A stretch of 64,000 bases of DNA, from NCBI RefSeq assembly GCF_035594125.1, contig NC_087173.1, positions 15,007,755 to 15,071,754 of the forward strand. Reading direction: 5' to 3'. This DNA is from Scylla paramamosain (taxonomy: Eukaryota > Arthropoda > Malacostraca > Decapoda > Portunidae). The notes under the pieces were generated by a model. The model did not search any database and was not told the DNA's origin. It was given only the letters and a program-made list of their open reading frames with translations. A program made the position numbers and the translations under genes. Within the stretch, counting starts at the first letter, position 1. Every line of letters starts with the position of its first letter. This document shows positions 36,001 to 49,270 of the stretch, in pieces.

Positions 36001-39000
36001 TCCTTATATACCAAAACGCTAAAACGCATGCAAAACACACTTTACGGAGAAAAAGAATAACATTACCAAAAACATGTATTTTGAGTGTTTTTGATCATGT
36101 TACCAATAAAACGCTTAAATACATGCTAAGATCCCTATTTGTGGGAAACGAAAGGACATTACGAGAAACGTGTATTATGAGTAATTTTAAATTAATTAAG
36201 TACAAAAAAGCTAAAAGCCACAAATAACTCTCTATTGAGAAAAAATAAATAAATAAATAAAAAAATACGATATTTTTTTTTCTTTCTTATTCATCTTCAC
36301 AGGTGCCAAAATTTAAGCAAAATTCATGGAATTATCTGAAATAAGAACATTATCAAAAAAGTTAATTTTAGCTTTTTTTTTTTTTCTCGACTGTTATGTA
36401 GCAAACCCTAAAGTGCATGCAAAACCACCTATATGGGAAATCAAACGTCTTTGCCAGAAAACTGTCTTATGAGTGTTTTTCAGCATGTTAGGCACCAAAA
36501 CGATAAAACCAAAGGAAGTCAATCTATATAGGAATCAAAAACAAAATTACTGTAAACGTGTCTTTTCGGTGTTTTACGTAGAAAAACGCTAAAAAGGATG
36601 CAAACCAACCAATATGAAAAAAAATAGAATAACGTTACAAAAAAGCTATATTTTGAGTGTTTTTGAGCTTCTTACCTACAAGAAAGGTGAAAATGGATGC
36701 AAAGCACTCCCCATTGGGAAAGAAAAGGACATTACGAGAAACGTGTATAATGATTGTGTTATTATTTTCGAGCAAAAGAACTTGTTGTTCACAAGAACCA
36801 CAAGGCAAAAAGCGCAAAAACTTGTGTATATAAAGGAGTTTCTTAGATAACAAAATGCTGAAACTCATGAATAACAATCTTAATTGAGAAACAGAACAAT
36901 CTTACCAAAAGCGTGTATTTTCATTGTTTTTTCACATTGTTAGTTAGCAAAATTCCAAAAAGCATGCGAAATTAGCTTTATGTGAGAAAAAAATGACAAA
37001 ATGACATGCAAAACTAGTTTTATGTCAGAAAAAAATGACATTTGAGTGTTTTTGAGCGTGTTTGGCAATAAAGGACTAGAAAGCGGGGCAATCACATTAC
37101 ATGGGAATAAAACCAACTTTGACCAAGAACTTGCCATTATGTGTTTTTGATCTCCTTACATACCAAAACGCTAGAGCTCATGCAAAACACTCTTTTATGG
37201 AGAAGCAGAAAAAACATTACAAAAACCATGTGTTTTAAGTGTTTTTTGATCATGTTACCTATAAAAACGCTTAAATACATGCAAAGAACCCTATCTTCGG
37301 GAAACGAAAGAACATTACGAAAAACGTGTATTATAACTGTTTTGAAGTTCTTTAAGTACCAAAACATTAAAACCCACAAATAACACTCTTTAAAGAGAAA
37401 AAATTAAAAAAATAAAAAAAAAATTCTGCCAAAATTCAGGGAATTTATGTGGAAAGAAGAACATTATCAAAAAAGTTAATTATAGCTTTTTTTTCTTATT
37501 GTTATTTACAAAACCTTAAAGTGCATTCAAAGCCACCTATATGAGAAAATTAAACGACTTTACCTGTCTTTTCAGTGTTTTTCAGTATGTTAGGCACCAT
37601 AAATAATATGAAAGTCAGTCAATATGTGAATCCAAAACAAAACTACTGAAAACGTGTCTTTTCAGCGTTTTACGTAGAAAATACGCTAAAACGGATGCAA
37701 AGCAACGAATATGAAGAAATAGAATAACATTACCAAAACGTGATTTGGGGCTTTTTACCTACAAAAAAAACGCGAAAATGGATGTAAAAGCACTCTATAT
37801 TGGGAAGAAAAAAGGACATTTAGAGAAACGTGTATAATGATTGCTTTATAGTTTCACAAGAACCACAAGACAAAAAAACGCAAAAACTCCTGTATATAGA
37901 GAAGTTTCTTACATACTAAAATGCTAAAACTCATGAATAACACTTTTAATTGAGAAACAGAACTACCTTACCAAATGTGTGTATTTTGAGTGTTTTTCAC
38001 ATTCTTAGTTACGAAAATCCCAAATTACATTTATACATTATTTTGTTACATTATTTTGAGTGTTTTTGATCATGTTACCTATAAAAACGCTTAAAAACAT
38101 GCAAAGAACCCTATGTCTGTGAAACGAAAGGACATTACGAAAATCGTGTATTATGATTGTTTTTAAGTTCCTTAAGTACCAAAAAACTAAAACCCACAAT
38201 AGAGAAAAAATAAATAACTAAAAAAATAGGTTTTTTTTGTTATTCATCTAAATAGGTATGAAGATGCCAAAATTCAGGCAAAATTCAGGGAAATTATGTA
38301 AAAAACACATTATAAAAATTTTTTTTTAGCTTTTTTCCGGAATTATATACCAAACCAAGAAGTGCATGCAAAGCCACCTATATGGGGAAATTACACGACT
38401 TTACCAGAAATCTGTCTTTTGAGTGTTTTTTCCAGCAATTTCAACAATACTACTGAAAACGTGTCTTTTCAGTGATTTACGAAGAAAAACGCTAAAACGG
38501 ATGCAAGCCAACCAATATGAAGAAATACAATAACATTACCAAAAAGATATATTTTGAGTGTTTTTCAGCTTGTTACCTACAAAAAATGCGAAAATGGATG
38601 GAAAGCACTCTATATTGGGAAACAAAAGAACATTGCGAAAAACGTGTATAATGAGTGTTTTATAGTTTCACACGAACCACAAGGTAAAAAAACGCAAAAA
38701 TTCGTGTATATAGAGAAGTTTCTTACATACCAAAATGCTGAAATGCATTAATAACACTTTTAATTGAGAAACAGAACTACCTTACCAAATGTGTGAATTT
38801 TGAGTGTTTTTCACATTCTTAGTTACGAAAATCCCAAATTACATACGAAAATACCTTTATGTGGAAAAAAAAAATGACATTACCAAAAAAGTGTCTTTTT
38901 AGTATTTTTGAGCGTGATATGCAACAAAGCACTAAAAAGCAGAAGAATCACATTACATGGGAATAAAACCAACTTTTACGAAGAACTTGCCTTTAAGTGT

Positions 39001-42000
39001 TTTTTAACTCCTTACATACCAAATCGCTAAAACGCATGCAAAACACCCTTTATGGAGAAACAGAATAACATTACCAAAAACATGTATTTTGAGTTTTTTT
39101 TTATTATGTAAACTATAAAAACGCTTAAATACATGTAAAGGACCCTATGTTTGTATAACAAAAGGACATTACGAAAATCGTGTATTATAAGTGTTTTTAA
39201 GTTCCTTAAGTACCAAAAAGCTAAAACCCACAAATAACACTCGTTATAGAGTGAATAAAAAAACTTTTTTTTTGTTATTCATCTTTATAGGTACCGAGAT
39301 GTCAAAATTCTGGCAAAATTCATGGAAATTTTGTAAAAAAAAATCTTTATAACAAAAATAATTTTAGCCTTTTCCGGAGTTATGTACAAACCCTGAAGTG
39401 CATGCAAATCCACCTATATGGGGAAATTACACGACTTTACCTGAAACCTGTCTTTTGAGTGTTTTTCAGCAATTTCAACAATATTACTGAAAACGTGTCT
39501 TTTCAGTGATTTACTTTAAAAAAACGCTAAAACGGATGTAAACCAACCAATAAGAAGAAATAGAATAACATTACCAAAAACATATATTTTGATGTTTTTG
39601 AGCTTGTTACCTAGAAAAAAAGCAAAAAATGGATGGAAAGCACTTTATATTTTCAAAGAAAAGGACATTACGAGAAACGTGTATGAGTGTTTTATAGTTT
39701 GACAAGAACTACAAGGTAAAAAAACTAAAAAACTCGTGTACATAAAGAAGTTTCTTACATACCAAAAAGATGAAACTCATGAATAACACTTTTAATTCTG
39801 AAACAGAAATACCTTACCAAATGTGTGTATCAGAAAAGTTTCTTACCTACCAAAATGCTGAAACTCATGAAAAACACTTTTAATTAAGAAATAGAAAAAC
39901 CTTATTAATGCCTGTGTTTTGAGTTTTTTTCACATTCTTAGTTACGAAATTCCCAAATTCCATGCAAAAACATATATTTTTTGGGTTTTGATCATGTTAT
40001 CTATAAAAACGCTTAAATACATATAAAGAACCTTATGTTTGCGAAACGAAAGGACATTACGAGAAATGTGTATTATAAGTGCTTTTAAGTTCCTTAAGTA
40101 CCAAAAAGATAAAACCCACAAATAACACTTTATTTAGAAAAAAAAGTAAGAAAAAAATATATATAATTTTTTTTTTTTGTTATTCATCTTCATAGGTACC
40201 GAGATTCCAAAATTCTGGGAAAATTCAGGGCAATTATATGATAAAAGAAAATTATCAAAAAAATTAATTTTAGCTTTTTTTCGGATTGTTATATACCAAA
40301 CCCTAAAGTGCATCCAAAGACTCCTATGTGAGGAAATTAAACGACCTTACCAGAAATCTGCTTTTTGTTTTTCAGCATGTTAGGCACCAAAACGATAAAT
40401 GATAAGGAACTCATCCTATATGAGAATCCAAAACAAAATTGCTGAAAACGTGTCTTTTCAGTGTTTTACGTAGAAAAACGCTGAAACGGATGCAAACCAA
40501 CCAATATCAAAAAATAGAAAAACATTACCAAAAAGGTATATTTTGAGTGTTTTTGTACTTGTTACCTACAAAAAAAAAACGGGAAAATTGATGCAAAGCA
40601 CTCTACATAAGAAAACAAAAGGACTTTGCATAAAAAGTGTATAATGAGTTTTTTATAGTTCAAACGAACCAAAAGGCAAAAAAAACAAAAACTCGTGTAT
40701 ATGAAAAATGTTCCTAGATACCAAAATGCTGAAACTCATGAATAACACTCTTAACTGAGAAACAGAACAACCTTACTAAATGCATGTATTTTGCGTGCTT
40801 TTCACATTCTTAGTTATCAAAACCCCAAATTACATGCGAAATCACCTCTATGGGAGAAAAAAATGACATTAAGAGAAAAGTGTCTTTTAGATGTTTTTGA
40901 GCAAGATAGGCAATAAAGCACTAAAAAGCACGGCAATGAAATTACATTAGAATAACACCAATTTATACCAAAAATTTGCCTTTAATTGTTTTTGAGCTCC
41001 TTTTATAACAAACCGCTAAAACGCATGCAAAACAAACTTTATGGAGAAACAGAATAACATTACCAAAAACACATATTTTGAGCGTTTTTTGATCATGTTA
41101 TCTATAAATACGCTTAAATACATGGAAAGAACATTATGTTTGGGAAACAAAAGGACATTACGAGAAACATGTATTATGAGTGTTTTTTTTTAAGTTCTTT
41201 AAGTACCAAAAAGATAAAACCCACAAATAACACTCTTTATTTAGAAAATTAAAAAATTAAAAAAATATATAAAAAATTGGATTTTTTTTTTGTTATTCAT
41301 CTTCATAGTACCGAGATACCAAAATTCTGGGAAAATTCAGAGCAATCGTATGATAAAACAATATTATAAAAAAAGTTAATTTCAGCTGTTTTTTTTCGAA
41401 CTGTTATGTACCAAACCCTAAAGTGCATGCAAAGCCTCCTATATGAAGAAATTTAACGACCTTACATGAAATCTATGTTTTGAGTGTTTTTTAGCATGTT
41501 AAGCACCAAAACGATAAATAATAAGGAACTCACCTCTATATGGGGATCCAAAACAAAGTTACTGAAAACGTGTCTTCTCGGTGTTTTACGTAGAAAAACG
41601 CTAAAACGGATGCAAAGCAACCAATATAAAGAATTTTGAGTGTTTTTGAGCTTATTACCTACAAAAAAACGGGAAAATTGATGCAAAGCACTCTGTATTG
41701 AAAAACATAAGGACATTGCAAGAAAAGTATATAATGAGTGTTTTATAGTTCAAAAGAACCACAAGGCAAAAAACGCAAAATCTCGTGTATATGGAGAGGT
41801 TTCCTGAAGCTCATGTATAACATTCCTAAATTAGAAACAGAACAACCTTAATAAATGCGTGTATTTTGAGTGCTTTTCACATTCTGAGTTACCAAAACCC
41901 CAAATTGCATGCGAAAATAGATTTGTGTGAAAAAAAAAAAAATAACTACCAGAAAAGTGTCTTTTGAGTGTTTTTGAGCGTGATAGGCAATAAAGCGCTA

Positions 42001-44136
42001 AAAAGGAAGGCAATCACATTACATTGGAGGAAAACGAATTTTTACCAAGAACTTACCTATAAGTGTTTTTTGAGCTCCTTATATACCAAAACACTAAAAC
42101 GCATGCAAAACACTCTTTATGGTGAAACAGAATAATATTACCAAAAACATATATTTTAAGTGTTTTTGATCATGTTACCAATTAAAACGCTAAAATACAC
42201 GCAAAGAACTCTATTTTTAGGAAGCGTAAGGAGATTACGAGAAACGTGTATTATGAGTGTTTTTAAGTTCATTAATTACCAAAAAGCTAAAAGCCACAAA
42301 TAACACTCTTTATTGAGAAACAATAAATAGATGAAAAAATACGATATTTTTTTTCTTTCTTATTCAACTTCACAGGTACCAAGATGCCAAAATTCGGGCA
42401 AAATTCAGGAAATTATGTGAAATAAGAACATTATCAAAAAAGTTAAGTTTAGGTTTTTTTTCGGGCTATTATGTACCAAACCCCTAAAATGCATGCAAAG
42501 TCACCTATATGGGGAAATCAAACGTCTTTGCCATAAAACGGTCTTATGAGAGTTTTTCAGCATATTAGGAAGCAACACAATAAATAACATGGAAGTCAAT
42601 CTATATGGGAATCCAAAACAATATTACTAAAAACGTGTTTTTTTCGGTGTTTTACGTAGAAATATGCTAAACGTATGCAAACCAACCAATATGAAGGAAC
42701 AGAATAACATTACCAAAAAGGTATATTTTGAGTGTTTTTGAAATTGTTACCTACAAAAAAACGCGAAAATAGATGGATGGGAAGCAAAAAGACATTACGA
42801 GAAACGTGTATAAAGAGTGTTTTATAGTTTTACAAGAACTACAAGGCAAAATACGCAAAAACTCGTGTATATAGAAGAGTTTCTTACATTCCAAAATGCT
42901 GAAAAAACACTTTTAATTGAGAAACAGAACAATCTTACTAAATGCGTGTATTTTGAGTGCTTTTCACATCCTTAGTTACCAAAATCCCAAATTGCATGCG
43001 AAACCAGCTTTATGTGGGAAAAAAAATAACATTACTAAAAAAAATATCTTTTGAGTGTTTTTAAGCGTGTTAGGCAATAAAGCACTAAAAAGCAGGGCAA
43101 TCACATTACATTGAAATAAAACCAATTTTTTAACAAGAACTTGCCTTTAAGTGTATTTGAGCTCCTTATATACCAAAACACTAAAATGCATGCAAAATAC
43201 ACTTTAGGGTGAAACAGAATAACATTACCAAAAACATGTATTTTGAGTGTTTTTGATCATGTTACCAATAAAAACGCTTAAATACATGCAAAGAACCCTA
43301 TTTTTGGAACACGAAAGGACTTTACGAGAAACGTGTATTATGAGTGTTTTTAAGTTCTTTAAGTACGAAAAAGCTAAAAGCCACAAATTACACTCTTTAT
43401 TGAGAAAAAATAAATAAATAAATAAAAAAATACGATATTTTTTTTTTCATTCTTATTTATCTTCACAGGTAAGGAGGTGCCAAAATTCGGGGAAAGTTCA
43501 GGATATTATATATAAAAAGAACATTATCAAAAAAGTTACATTTAGCTTTTTTTTCTGACTGTTATCTACCAAACCCCTAAATTGCATGCAAAGCCACCTA
43601 TATGGGGAAATTGAACGTCTTTGCCAGAAAACTGACTTATGATGGTTTTTCAGCATGTTAGGAAGTAACACGATAAAACACAAGGAAGTCAATCCATATG
43701 GGAATACAAAAATAAATTACTGAAAACGCGTCTTTTCGGTGTTTTACGTAGAAAACGCTAAAACGGATGCAAACCAACGAAAATGAAGAAATAGAATAAC
43801 ATTACCAAAATACATATTTTGTGTGTTCTTGAGCTTGTTACATAAAAAAAATGCGAAAATATATGCAAAGCACTCTATATAAGTAAAAAAAAAAAAAAAA
43901 GGACATAACGAGTAACGTGTATAATGAGTGTTTTATAGTTTCACCAGAATCACAAGGCAAAAAACGCAAAAACTCGACTATATGGAGAAGTTTCTAAGAT
44001 ACCAAAATACTGAAACTCATGAATAACACTCTTAATCAAGAAACAGAACAACCTTACTAAATGCGTGTATTTTTTATGTTATTTTACATTATTAGTTACC
44101 AAAACCCCAAATTCCATGCGAAACTAGCTTTATGTA
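33077..44136 (-). repeat. Reverse-orientation HOR satellite, outer part
   Basis: About ten R HOR units with A/T tracts near 33,930, 35,000, 36,240, 37,398, 38,200, 39,255, 40,137, 41,240, 42,320 and 43,405, again about 0.85-1.2 kb apart. The joint at about 33,674 (GCATTATGAGTGTACTTGCC) is the ~900-bp loss relative to the left arm. No gene is seen. Confidence 0.84.
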
Positions 44137-44235
44137 TACACGAGTTTTTGCGTTTTTTGCCTTGTGTTTTTTTTTTTTTAACTATAAAACATTCATTATA
44201 CACTTTTCTCGCAATATCCCTTTGTTTCCACTTCC
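44134..44235 (+). repeat. ~100-bp F filler at the R-to-F boundary
   Basis: R sequence ends in a c-type monomer at AGCTTTATGTA. It is followed by about 96 bp of F sequence (ACACGAGTTTTTGCG, a long T run, then ACACTTTTCTCGCAATATCC) that is closest to the inside of the short inverted segments, for example 29,868-29,960. Only then does the second F block begin, at CCAAAACACTTCAAGCC. A small out-of-place filler between two large blocks fits template switching during repair or replication. Confidence 0.6.
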
Positions 44236-44549
44236 AAAACACTTCAAGCCAAGTTCTTGGTAAAAGTTGGTTTTATTCCCATGTAATGTGATTGCCCTGT
44301 TTTTTTTTTTGTGATTTATTGTCTAACACGCTCAAAAACACTCAAAAGACACTTTTAGTAATGTTATTTTTTTTCCAACATAGTTTCGCGTGCTCTTTCG
44401 GGTTTTTCTAACTATGAATGTGAAAAACACTCAAAATACACGCATTTGGTAAGGTTGTTCTGTTTCTCAATTAATATTGTTATTCAAGAGTTTAAGCATT
44501 TTGGTATCCAAGAAACTTCTTTATATACACGAGTTTTTGCGTTTTTTGC

Positions 44550-44573
44550 CTTGTGGTTCTTGTGAACCACAAG
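44550..44573. other. Perfect hairpin in a variant e-type unit (site 3)
   Basis: Direct counterpart of 4,997-5,020 in the second block, with intact arms. Confidence 0.7.
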
Positions 44574-47500
44574 TTCTTTTGCTCAAAAATAATAAAACAC
44601 TCATTATACACGTTTCTCGTAATGTCCTTTTGTTTCCCAATAGGGAGTGTTTTGCATCCATTTTCACGTTTTTTTGTAGGTAACAAGGTCAAAAACACTC
44701 AAAATGTACCTTTTTGGTAATGTTATTTTATTTCTTCCTATTGGTTGGTTTGCATCCGTTTTAGCGTTTTTCTACGTAAAACATAGAAAAGACACATTTT
44801 CAGTAATTTTGTTTTAGATTCCCATATAGAGTGACTTGAATGTTGTTTACCGTTATGGTGCCTAACAAGTTGAAAAACACTCATAACACAGTTTTCTGGC
44901 AAAGACATTTAATTTCCCCATATAGGTGGCTTTGCATGCTTTTTAGGGTTTGGTACATAACAGTACGAAAAAAATAGAAGCTAAATTTAACTTTTTTGAT
45001 AATGTTCTTATTTCACATAATTTCCTGAATTTTGCCCAAATTTTGGCATCTCGGTACCTGTGAAGATGAAAAAGAAAGAAAAAAATATCGTATTTTTTTA
45101 TTTATTTAATTTTTTTCTCAATAAAGAGTGTTATTTGTGGCTTCTAGCTTTTTGATAAATAATGATCTTAAAAACACTCGTAATGCACGTTTCTCGTAAT
45201 GTCCTTTAATTTCCTAAAAATAGGGTTCTTTGCATGTATTTAAGCGTTTTTATTGGTAACATGATCAAAAACACTCAAAATATATGTTTTTGGTAATGCT
45301 ATTCTCTTTCTCCATAAAGTGTGTTTTGCATGCGTTTTAGCGTTTTGGTATATAAGGAGCTCAAAACAGGCAAGTTCTTGGTAAAAATTGATTTTATTGC
45401 CATGTAAAGTGTTTCCCATGCTTTTTAGTCCTTTATTGCCTCTCAAGCTCAAAAACACTCAAAAGACACTTTTCTGATAATGTCATTTTTTTCCCACATA
45501 AAGCTGGTTTCGCGTGCAATTTGGGATTTTGGTAACTAAGAATGTGAAAAGCACTGAAAATACACGCATTTAGTAAAGTTGTTCTGTTTCTCAATTAAGA
45601 GTGTTATTCAGGAGTTTCAGCATTTTGGTATCTAGGAAACTTCTCCATATACACGAATTTTTGCGTTTTTTGCCTTGTGGTTCTTTTAAACTATAAAACA
45701 TTCATTATACACTTTTCTCGCAATGTCCCTTTGTTTTCCAATATAGAGTGCTTTGTATCAATTTTCGCGATTTTTTTTTTAGGTAACAACCTCGAAAACA
45801 CTTAAAATACACCTTTTTGGTAATGTTTTTCTACTTCTTGATATTTATTGGTTTCCATTCGTTTTAGCGTTTTTCTACGTAAAACACTGAGAAGACACGT
45901 TTCCAGTAATTTTGTTTTGGTTTGCCATATAGAGTGAGTTCCATATTATTTATCGTTTTGGTGCCTAACATGTTGAAAAACATTCAAAACACAGATTTCT
46001 GGTAAGGTCTTTTCATTTCCTCATATGGGAGGCTTTGAGTGCACTTTAGTGTTTGGTACATAACAGTCCGAAAAAAAGCTAATATCAACTTTTTTTTTAC
46101 AATATTTTCTTATCATATAATTGCCCTAATTTTTCCCGGAATTTTGGCATCTCGGTACCTATGAAGGTGAATAACAAAAAAAGAAAAGAAAAAACCTTTC
46201 ATTTATTTTTTTATTTTTTATTCATTTTCTAAATATCGAATGTTATTTGTGGATTTTAGCTTTTTGGTAGTTAAGGAACTTAAAAACACTCATAATACAC
46301 GTTTCTCGTAATGTCCTTACGTTTCCCAAACATAAGGTTCTTTGCATGTATTTAAGCGTTTTTATAGATAACATTATCAAAAACACTCAAAATACATCTT
46401 TTTGGTAATGTTATTCTGGTTCTCCATAAAGTTTGTTTTGTATGCGTTTTAGCGGTTTAGTATATAAGGAGCTCAAAAACACTTAAAGGCAAATTCTTGA
46501 TAAAAATTGGTTTTATTGAAATGTAATGTGATTGCCCTGCTTTTTAGTGCTTTATTGCCTATCAGGCTCAAAAACACTCAAAAGACATTTTTCTTGTAAT
46601 GTCATTTTTTTCTCACATAAAGCTGGTTTCGCATGCAATTTGGGGTTTTGGTAACTATGAATGTGAAAAGCTCTCAAAATACACGCATTTAGTAAGGTTG
46701 TTCTGTTTCTCAATAAGGAATTTTATTCATGAGTTTAAGCATTTTGGTATCTAAGAAACTTCTCCATATCCGCAAGTTTTTGCGTTTTTTTCCTTTTGGT
46801 TCTTTTGAACTATAAAACACTCATTATATACTTTTCTTGTAATGTCCATTTATTTCCTAATATAGAGTGCTTTGCATCAATTTTTTGCGTTTTTTGTAGG
46901 TAATAAGCTCAAAAACACTCAAAATATACCTTTTTGGTAATTTTTTTTATATTTTTTTATATTGGTTAGTTTGCAACCATTTTAGCGTTTTTCTAAATAA
47001 AACGATGAGAAGACACGTTTTCAGTATTTTTTTTTCCCATATAAAAGTGATTCCCATATAAAGTGAGTTATTTATTTATCGTTTCGATGCCTAAAATTCT
47101 GAAAAACGTTTAAAAGACAGATTTCTTTTAAGGTCGTTTAATTTCCTCATATAGAAGGCTTTGCATGCACTTTAGGGTTTGGTACATAACAGTTCGAAAA
47201 AAAAAAAGGTGAAATTAACTTTTTTGATAATATTCTTTTATCACATAATTGCCCTGAATTCTCCCAGAATTTTGGCATCTCGGTACCTATGAATATGAAT
47301 TACAAAAAAAAAAATTCCTATTTATTTTATTTATTTTTATTTTTTTTTATTTTCTAAATAAAGAGTGTTTTTTGTGGGTTTTATCTTTTTGGTACTTAAG
47401 GAACCTAAAAAAAAACACTCATAATACACGTTTCTTGTAATGTCCTTTTTGCTTCCCAAACATAATGTTCTTTGCATGTATTTAGCGTTTTTTTTTTAGA

Positions 47501-48817
47501 TAAAATGATCAAAAAACACTGAAAATACATGTTTTTGGTAATATTATTCTGTTTCTCCATAAAGTTTGTTTTGCATGCGTTTTAGCGGTTTGGTATATAA
47601 GGGGTTAAAAAACACTTAAAGGCAAATTCTTCGTAAAAGTTGGTTTTATTCCCATGTAATGTGATCGTTCTGCTTTTTAGTGCTTTGTTGCATATCACGC
47701 TGAAAAACACTCAAAAGACATTTCTGGTAATGTCATTTTTTTTCGGAAATGATGGTAGTTTTGCATGTAATTTGGCATTTTCGTAACTAAGAATGTGAAA
47801 AACACTCAAAATACTCAATTTGGTAAGGTAGTTCTGTTAATCGATTAAAAGTGTTATTAATGCATTAATTCATTTTGGTATGTAAAAAATTTCTCTATAT
47901 AGACGAGTTTTGCATTTATTGCCTTGTGATTCTTTTAAAACTATAAAACACTCATTATACACGTTTCTCGTAATGTCCTTTTGTTTCCTAATATAGAGTG
48001 CTTTACATCGATTTTTTGCATTTTTTGTAGGTAACAAGCTCAAAAAATTTCAAAATATATCTTTTTTGGTAATGTTATTCTATTTCTTCATATAGGATGG
48101 TTTGTATCCGCTTTAGCGTTTTTCTACGTAAAACACTGAAAAGACACGTTTTCAGTAATTTTCTTTTGGATTCACATATTGACTGATTTCCATATTATTT
48201 ATCGTTTTGGTGTCTAACATGCTGAAAAACACTGAAAAGACAGGTTTCTAGTAAAGTCCTTTAACTTCCTTATATAGGTGGCTTTGCATGCATTTTAGGG
48301 TTTCGTATATAGCAATCCGAAAAAAAGCTATAATTAACTTCTATTATAATATTCTTTTTTCCACATGAATTCCGTGAATTTTGGCAGAATTTTAGCATCT
48401 CGGTACCTATGAAGATGAATAACCAAAAAAAAAAAAATCCCATTTTTTTATTTATTTATTTTTCTAAAGAGTGTTATTTGTGGGTTTTAGCTTTTTAGTA
48501 CTGAAGGAAATTAAAAATCACTCATAATACACGTTTCTCGTAATGTTCTTTCGTTTCCAAAAAATAAGGTTCTTTACATGTATTTAAGCGTTTTTATACA
48601 TAACATGATCAAAAACACTCAAAATACATGTATTTTGTAATGTTATTCTGTTTCTTCATAAAATGTATTTTGCATGCGTTTTAGCGTGTTCGTACGTAAG
48701 GAGCTCAAAAACATTTAAAGGTAAGTTCTTGGTAAAATATGGTTTTATTCCCATATAATGTGATTGCCCTGGCGTTTAGGGCCTTATTGCGTAACACGTT
48801 CACAAACACTTAAAAGA

Positions 48818-49270
48818 CATGCAAAGCCTCCCATATGAGGAAATTAAAGACCTAACAAGAAATATGTCTTTTCAGTGTTTTTCAGCATATTAGGCACCAA
48901 AACGATAAATAATAAGGAACTCACTCTATGTGGGAATCCAAAAGAAAATTACTGAAAACGTGTCTTCTCAGTGTTTTACGTAGAAAAACGCTAAAACTGA
49001 TACAAACCAACCAATATCAAGAAGCAGAATAACATTACCAAAAATGTATATTTTGAGTGTTTTTGTGCTTGTTTCCTACAAAAAAAAACGCAAAAATTGA
49101 TACAAAGCACTCTATATTGGGAAACAAAGGGACATTGCGAGAAAAGTGTATAAAGAATGTTTTATAGTTCAAAAAAAACACAAAGCAAAAAACACAAAAA
49201 CTCGTGTATATGCTGAAACTCTTGAATAACACTCTTAATTGAAAAACAGAGCAACCTTACTAAATGCGTG
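48818..49270 (-). repeat. Short inverted satellite segment, copy 4
   Basis: The direct counterpart of 9,285-9,712 with the same breakpoints and the same small loss before GCTGAAACTC. It retains a stretch of h/g-type monomer (GATAAATAATAAGGAACTCAC, about 48,903-48,930) that is shortened in copy 2. Confidence 0.85.

Larger units (their letters stand above)
28043..44136 (-). repeat. Right arm of the giant imperfect palindrome
   Basis: Reverse complement of 9,857-27,702. All monomers read CCAAAACGCTAAAACGC on the + strand, except in the short segment 29,775-30,258. Relative to the left arm it lacks about 820 bp at about 29,052 (left 25,880-26,695) and about 900 bp at about 33,674 (left 20,355-21,270), and has many scattered substitutions and 1-20 bp indels. 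These differences argue that the arm is genuine sequence and not a folded-back read. Confidence 0.87.

Noticed and set aside
9857..44136. Palindrome as an assembly or chimeric-read artefact
   Set aside because: The arms differ by two large deletions, a 17-bp loss in the fossil and many substitutions, and the R block is followed by a distinct boundary with filler. A folded read would give near-identical arms. Long-read confirmation would still be decisive.
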